From Elusimicrobiota bacterium (GTDB taxonomy: Bacteria; Elusimicrobiota; Elusimicrobia; 2-01-FULL-59-12; JACPXA01), in the NCBI GenBank assembly GCA_016196785.1, contig JACPXA010000043.1:1-6626 (forward strand): 6,626 nucleotides of DNA, read 5' to 3'. The notes beneath the pieces are model-generated. The model made no database searches, was not told the DNA's origin, and saw only the letters and a list, made by a program, of their open reading frames with translations. Positions 5,116 through 6,626 of this stretch are shown in pieces (positions within the stretch are counted from its first letter, which is position 1; every line of letters begins with the position of its first letter). The translations under genes were made by a program, and so were the position numbers.

Positions 5116-5481
5116 GACCACTTCCGGGGCCAAGGAGATGATCTTCAAGAAATTGTTGTCCCGGAGTTCCCGCGCAATGGGTCCAAAGATCCGGGTTCCC
5201 CGCGGCTCACCATTGTTGTCTATCACGCACACGGCGTTATCATCGAACTTGACGTAGCTCCCGTCCCCTCGACGGACTTCCTTCACCGTCCGAACGACTA
5301 CCGCCTTTACCACCTCACCCTTCTTGATCGCCGCACTGGGCAAGGCATCCTTCACCGCGCACACCACGAGATCTCCCAGCGACGCGTACCGACGGTGGCT
5401 TCCCCCCAGCATCCGGATGCACATGACCCGTCGGGCTCCTGAATTATCGGCGACCGTGAGCATTGACCGCTCTTGGATCAT
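5113..5481 (-). CDS. rplN: 50S ribosomal protein L14
   Basis: L14 binds 23S rRNA at the subunit interface and contributes to intersubunit bridges; it is also the docking site of the silencing factor RsfS. The product is exactly 122 residues, the standard length. It has MIQERSMLTVADNSGARRVMCIR at the start, KKGEVVKAVVVRTVKEVRRGDGSYVKFDDNA (about 53-83), NGEPRGTRIFGPIARELR (about 90-107) and FLKIISLAPEVV at the end. ATG 5481 is chosen over an upstream ATG at 5514 because it matches the family start and forms an ATGA overlap with the rpsQ stop. Its TAA stop coincides with the border of the tandem hairpin repeats. Confidence 0.97.
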   Translation of the reverse strand: MIQERSMLTVADNSGARRVMCIRMLGGSHRRYASLGDLVVCAVKDALPSAAIKKGEVVKAVVVRTVKEVRRGDGSYVKFDDNAVCVIDNNGEPRGTRIFGPIARELRDNNFLKIISLAPEVV

Positions 5482-5828
5482 CGTGGCTTTCCAAGGATCT
5501 CCACCAGGCGCCACCGTTTGAGACGCGAAAGGGGGCGTGTTTCCATGATCCGCACCCGATCGCCGACCCGTGACTGGCTCTTTTCGTCATGGACATAGCA
5601 GTACGTCTTCCGGCGGACCACCTTTCCATACAGGGGATGGCGCCGCTGCCATTCCAGCACGACGACTCGGGTTTTCGCCATCCGATCGCTCACAACAACC
5701 CCTTCACGCACCTTTCGCTGTGGGCGCAGGACACGTCCCTCGACCCTTCGATCCCTCGACTCCGCTCGGGATGGTGAGCCTGTCGAACCACTCCCCTCAG
5801 GGCAGGCTTCGGTCGGCTTAGAAGTCAC
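5478..5828 (-). CDS. rpsQ: 30S ribosomal protein S17 with repeat-derived N-terminus
   Basis: S17 is a primary 16S rRNA-binding protein of the 30S body. Residues 38-116 are a normal OB-fold S17: RKVREGVVVSDRMAKTRVVVLEWQRRHPLYGKVVRRK, HDEKSQSRVGDRVRIMETRPLSRLKRWRLVEIL. The total of 116 residues exceeds the usual 80-90 because the first 30 to 37 residues are unlike the family. They are read through a dispersed GC-rich repeat (18-bp core at 5753-5770, wider tract roughly 5740-5811). GTG 5828 is chosen because AAGGG lies about five bases upstream and no ATG is available before the conserved core. It overlaps the 3' end of rpmC by 11 nt. A downstream GTG or CTG (VL or KV near residues 33-40) cannot be excluded, but neither has a visible ribosome binding site. 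Confidence 0.93.
   Translation of the reverse strand: MTSKPTEACPEGSGSTGSPSRAESRDRRVEGRVLRPQRKVREGVVVSDRMAKTRVVVLEWQRRHPLYGKVVRRKTYCYVHDEKSQSRVGDRVRIMETRPLSRLKRWRLVEILGKPR
5753..5770. repeat. 18-bp dispersed repeat inside rpsQ N-terminus
   Basis: CCCTCGACTCCGCTCGGG on the plus strand is the exact reverse complement of 1921-1938 in rplO. It encodes about residues 20-25 (SRAESR) of the S17 extension. The surrounding GGTGAGCCTGTCGAACCA (5773-5790) and CCCTCAGGGCAGG look like further parts of the same repeat family, giving a tract of some 70 bases that keeps the S17 frame open. Confidence 0.75.
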
Positions 5829-6024
5829 GGGTTCCCTTCTGTCGAAGGAGCGTCTTGAAAAAAGCCAGGCGGCGCCGCAGGATCCTGAGTTCGAGGGGGT
5901 TTTTCAGCGGGGTGACGGCATGACGAAACCGCTCCCGGAAGAGCCGTTCTTGGGCCGTTCGGAGCTCGGCCATCAGCTCGACCACCCCTTGATCGTGGAA
6001 CGCGAGTTTCTCTCGTGACTTCAT
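5818..6024 (-). CDS. rpmC: 50S ribosomal protein L29
   Basis: L29 is a small helical protein beside the peptide exit tunnel, close to L23, where it forms part of the docking area for trigger factor and SRP. The 68-residue product (MKSREKLAFHDQGVVELMAELRT...) has the expected two-helix layout. RTAQERLFRERFRHAVTPLKNPLELRILRRRLAFFKTLLRQK matches the family core, in which L..LR.E.F.LRFQ..G.L.NP..I...RR.IARI.T is typical. ATG 6024 overlaps the rplP TGA (ATGA); the frame extends further upstream inside rplP, but that part is not L29-like. The loop AVTPLKNP replaces the more usual A.GQL.NP, a mild divergence only. Confidence 0.94.
   Translation of the reverse strand: MKSREKLAFHDQGVVELMAELRTAQERLFRERFRHAVTPLKNPLELRILRRRLAFFKTLLRQKGTRDF
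5834..5838 (-). promoter_or_regulatory. Ribosome binding site deciding the rpsQ start
   Basis: AAGGG on the minus strand, inside the last codons of rpmC, ends five bases before GTG 5828. It is the main argument that translation of S17 begins upstream of the repeat-derived segment. Confidence 0.5.
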
Positions 6025-6437
6025 GCGACCGCCGCACGCATCATAAACTTGGTGCGAATGGGAAGCTTGTGGGCCGCAAGGCGCATCGCCTCCTCGGCTT
6101 GTTCGTGAGCCAGCCCTGCCAATTCGAACAGGACGCGGCCCGGTTTGACCACCGCGACCCAAAACTCTGGATTCCCTTTGCCTTTTCCCATGCGCGTCTC
6201 CGCGGGTTTTTTCGTGACGGGCTTATCGGGAAAAATCCGGACCCACAGCTTTCCACCTTTTTTGATAAAGCGCGTGAGGGACACGCGGGCCGCCTCAATC
6301 TGCCGGCTGGTCACCCACGCGGGCTCCAAGGCCTGCAACCCATATTCCCCAAACGCGATCTCCACACCCCGTTTGGCACGTCCTTTCATCCGTCCCCGAT
6401 GCACCTTCCGAAATTTTACCCGCTTAGGCATCAGCAT
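6021..6437 (-). CDS. rplP: 50S ribosomal protein L16
   Basis: L16 binds 23S rRNA near the A site and is needed to organise the peptidyl-transferase centre. The 138-residue product has the standard length. It shows MLMPKRVKFRKVHRGRMKGRAKRG (1-24), FGEYGLQALEPAWVTSRQIEAARVSLTRFIKKGGKLWVRIFPDKPVTKKPAETRMGKGKGNPEFWVAVVKPGRVLFEL (about 29-106) and a C-terminal helix AMRLAAHKLPIRTKFM. All regions expected of bacterial L16 are intact, including the arginine-bearing RMGKGKG loop. It starts nine bases after the stop of the upstream rpsC-like gene and its stop overlaps the rpmC start. An internal ATG at 6431 (MPKR) is the only plausible alternative start. Confidence 0.97.
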   Translation of the reverse strand: MLMPKRVKFRKVHRGRMKGRAKRGVEIAFGEYGLQALEPAWVTSRQIEAARVSLTRFIKKGGKLWVRIFPDKPVTKKPAETRMGKGKGNPEFWVAVVKPGRVLFELAGLAHEQAEEAMRLAAHKLPIRTKFMMRAAVA

Positions 6438-6446
6438 CGGCGTTGC

Positions 6447-6626
6447 CTATACTCCCGCTTCCTCATCACCCGAGGAACCTTCAACCGCGCTCACCACGGG
6501 TGGTGGGAGAGTGGCCGGGGCGGCCACAGTGTCTGAGGCCGGAGCGGCCACAGCGTCTGAGGCCGGAGCGGCCACAGCGTCTGAGGCCGGAGCGGCCACT
6601 CCGGGAACCTCTGCGAGATGCACCAC
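6447..6626 (-). CDS. rpsC: Probable 30S ribosomal protein S3, C-terminal tail (partial)
   Basis: The window ends inside this gene. Its last 59 codons are read without interruption from the window edge to TAG (6447-6449), nine bases before rplP. The identity rests on position: rpsC precedes rplP in this operon in nearly all bacteria. No conserved S3 core is visible, since the KH domains would lie outside the window. What is seen is a low-complexity tail: VVHLAEVPG, three 8-residue repeats VAAPASDA (the last ending in T), a fourth partial unit VAAPAT, then a Pro/Val stretch and an acidic end (SAVEGSSGDEEAGV). Ala/Pro/Glu-rich tails of variable length are common in S3 and are probably disordered. 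Another gene inserted between rpsC and rplP is less likely. Confidence 0.7.
   Translation of the reverse strand: MVHLAEVPGVAAPASDAVAAPASDAVAAPASDTVAAPATLPPPVVSAVEGSSGDEEAGV
6510..6599. repeat. 24-bp in-frame tandem repeats in the rpsC tail
   Basis: Read on the minus strand, 6599-6576 and 6575-6552 are identical 24-bp units, and 6551-6528 differs at one base (GCT to ACT). A degenerate fourth unit of 18 bases follows (6527-6510). Each unit encodes VAAPASDA. The near identity at the DNA level indicates recent slippage or unequal-crossover expansion and not codon-level conservation. Confidence 0.9.

Noticed and set aside
6025..6162. N-terminal extension of L29 to 6162.
   Set aside because: The added residues are read out of frame inside rplP; ATG 6024 in the ATGA overlap gives the standard L29 length.

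Overview
The window is a minus-strand stretch of a bacterial S10/spc ribosomal-protein operon. In transcription order (high to low coordinates) it reads: rpsC C-terminal tail (partial), rplP, rpmC, rpsQ, rplN, rplX, rplE, rpsN (zinc form), rpsH, rplF, rplR, rpsE (broken), rplO, secY. The order is the usual bacterial one, except that rpmD (L30) is absent between rpsE and rplO. Many junctions are ATGA-type overlaps (rplP/rpmC, rpsQ/rplN, rplX/rplE, rplF/rplR, rplR/rpsE), which points to strong translational coupling. No stretch over 300 bases lacks a gene, and no convincing plus-strand gene was seen.

The organism is a bacterium of moderately high GC. The zinc-binding forms of L24 and S14, the compact operon, and dispersed GC-rich palindromes containing CCCTCGACTCCGCTCGGG would suit something like Nitrospirota or Methylomirabilota, but this is a guess from style and not a placement.

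The genes are ordinary; what sits between and inside them is not. (1) A 172-bp, TA-bounded, almost wholly palindromic element fills the rpsH-rplF gap (3351-3522). A second copy, cut by the window edge, follows secY (1-141). A 20-bp one-ended remnant separates rpsN from rpsH (3921-3940). (2) Two exact 49-bp tandem units, each with a 10-bp-stem hairpin, separate rplN from rplX. Folding of the proximal hairpin would bring a distant AAGAGGAG towards the rplX start. (3) One 18-bp repeat occurs in opposite orientations inside the N-terminal coding ends of rpsQ and rplO, adding non-family residues. (4) The rpsC tail carries three 24-bp in-frame repeats.

rpsE is split by what looks like a deletion of about 104 nt at a GGCCATC microhomology. 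It removes about 34 central residues of S5 and shifts the frame. S5 is normally essential, so this is either an assembly or strain artefact or a real lesion covered by another copy; it is the first thing to check.
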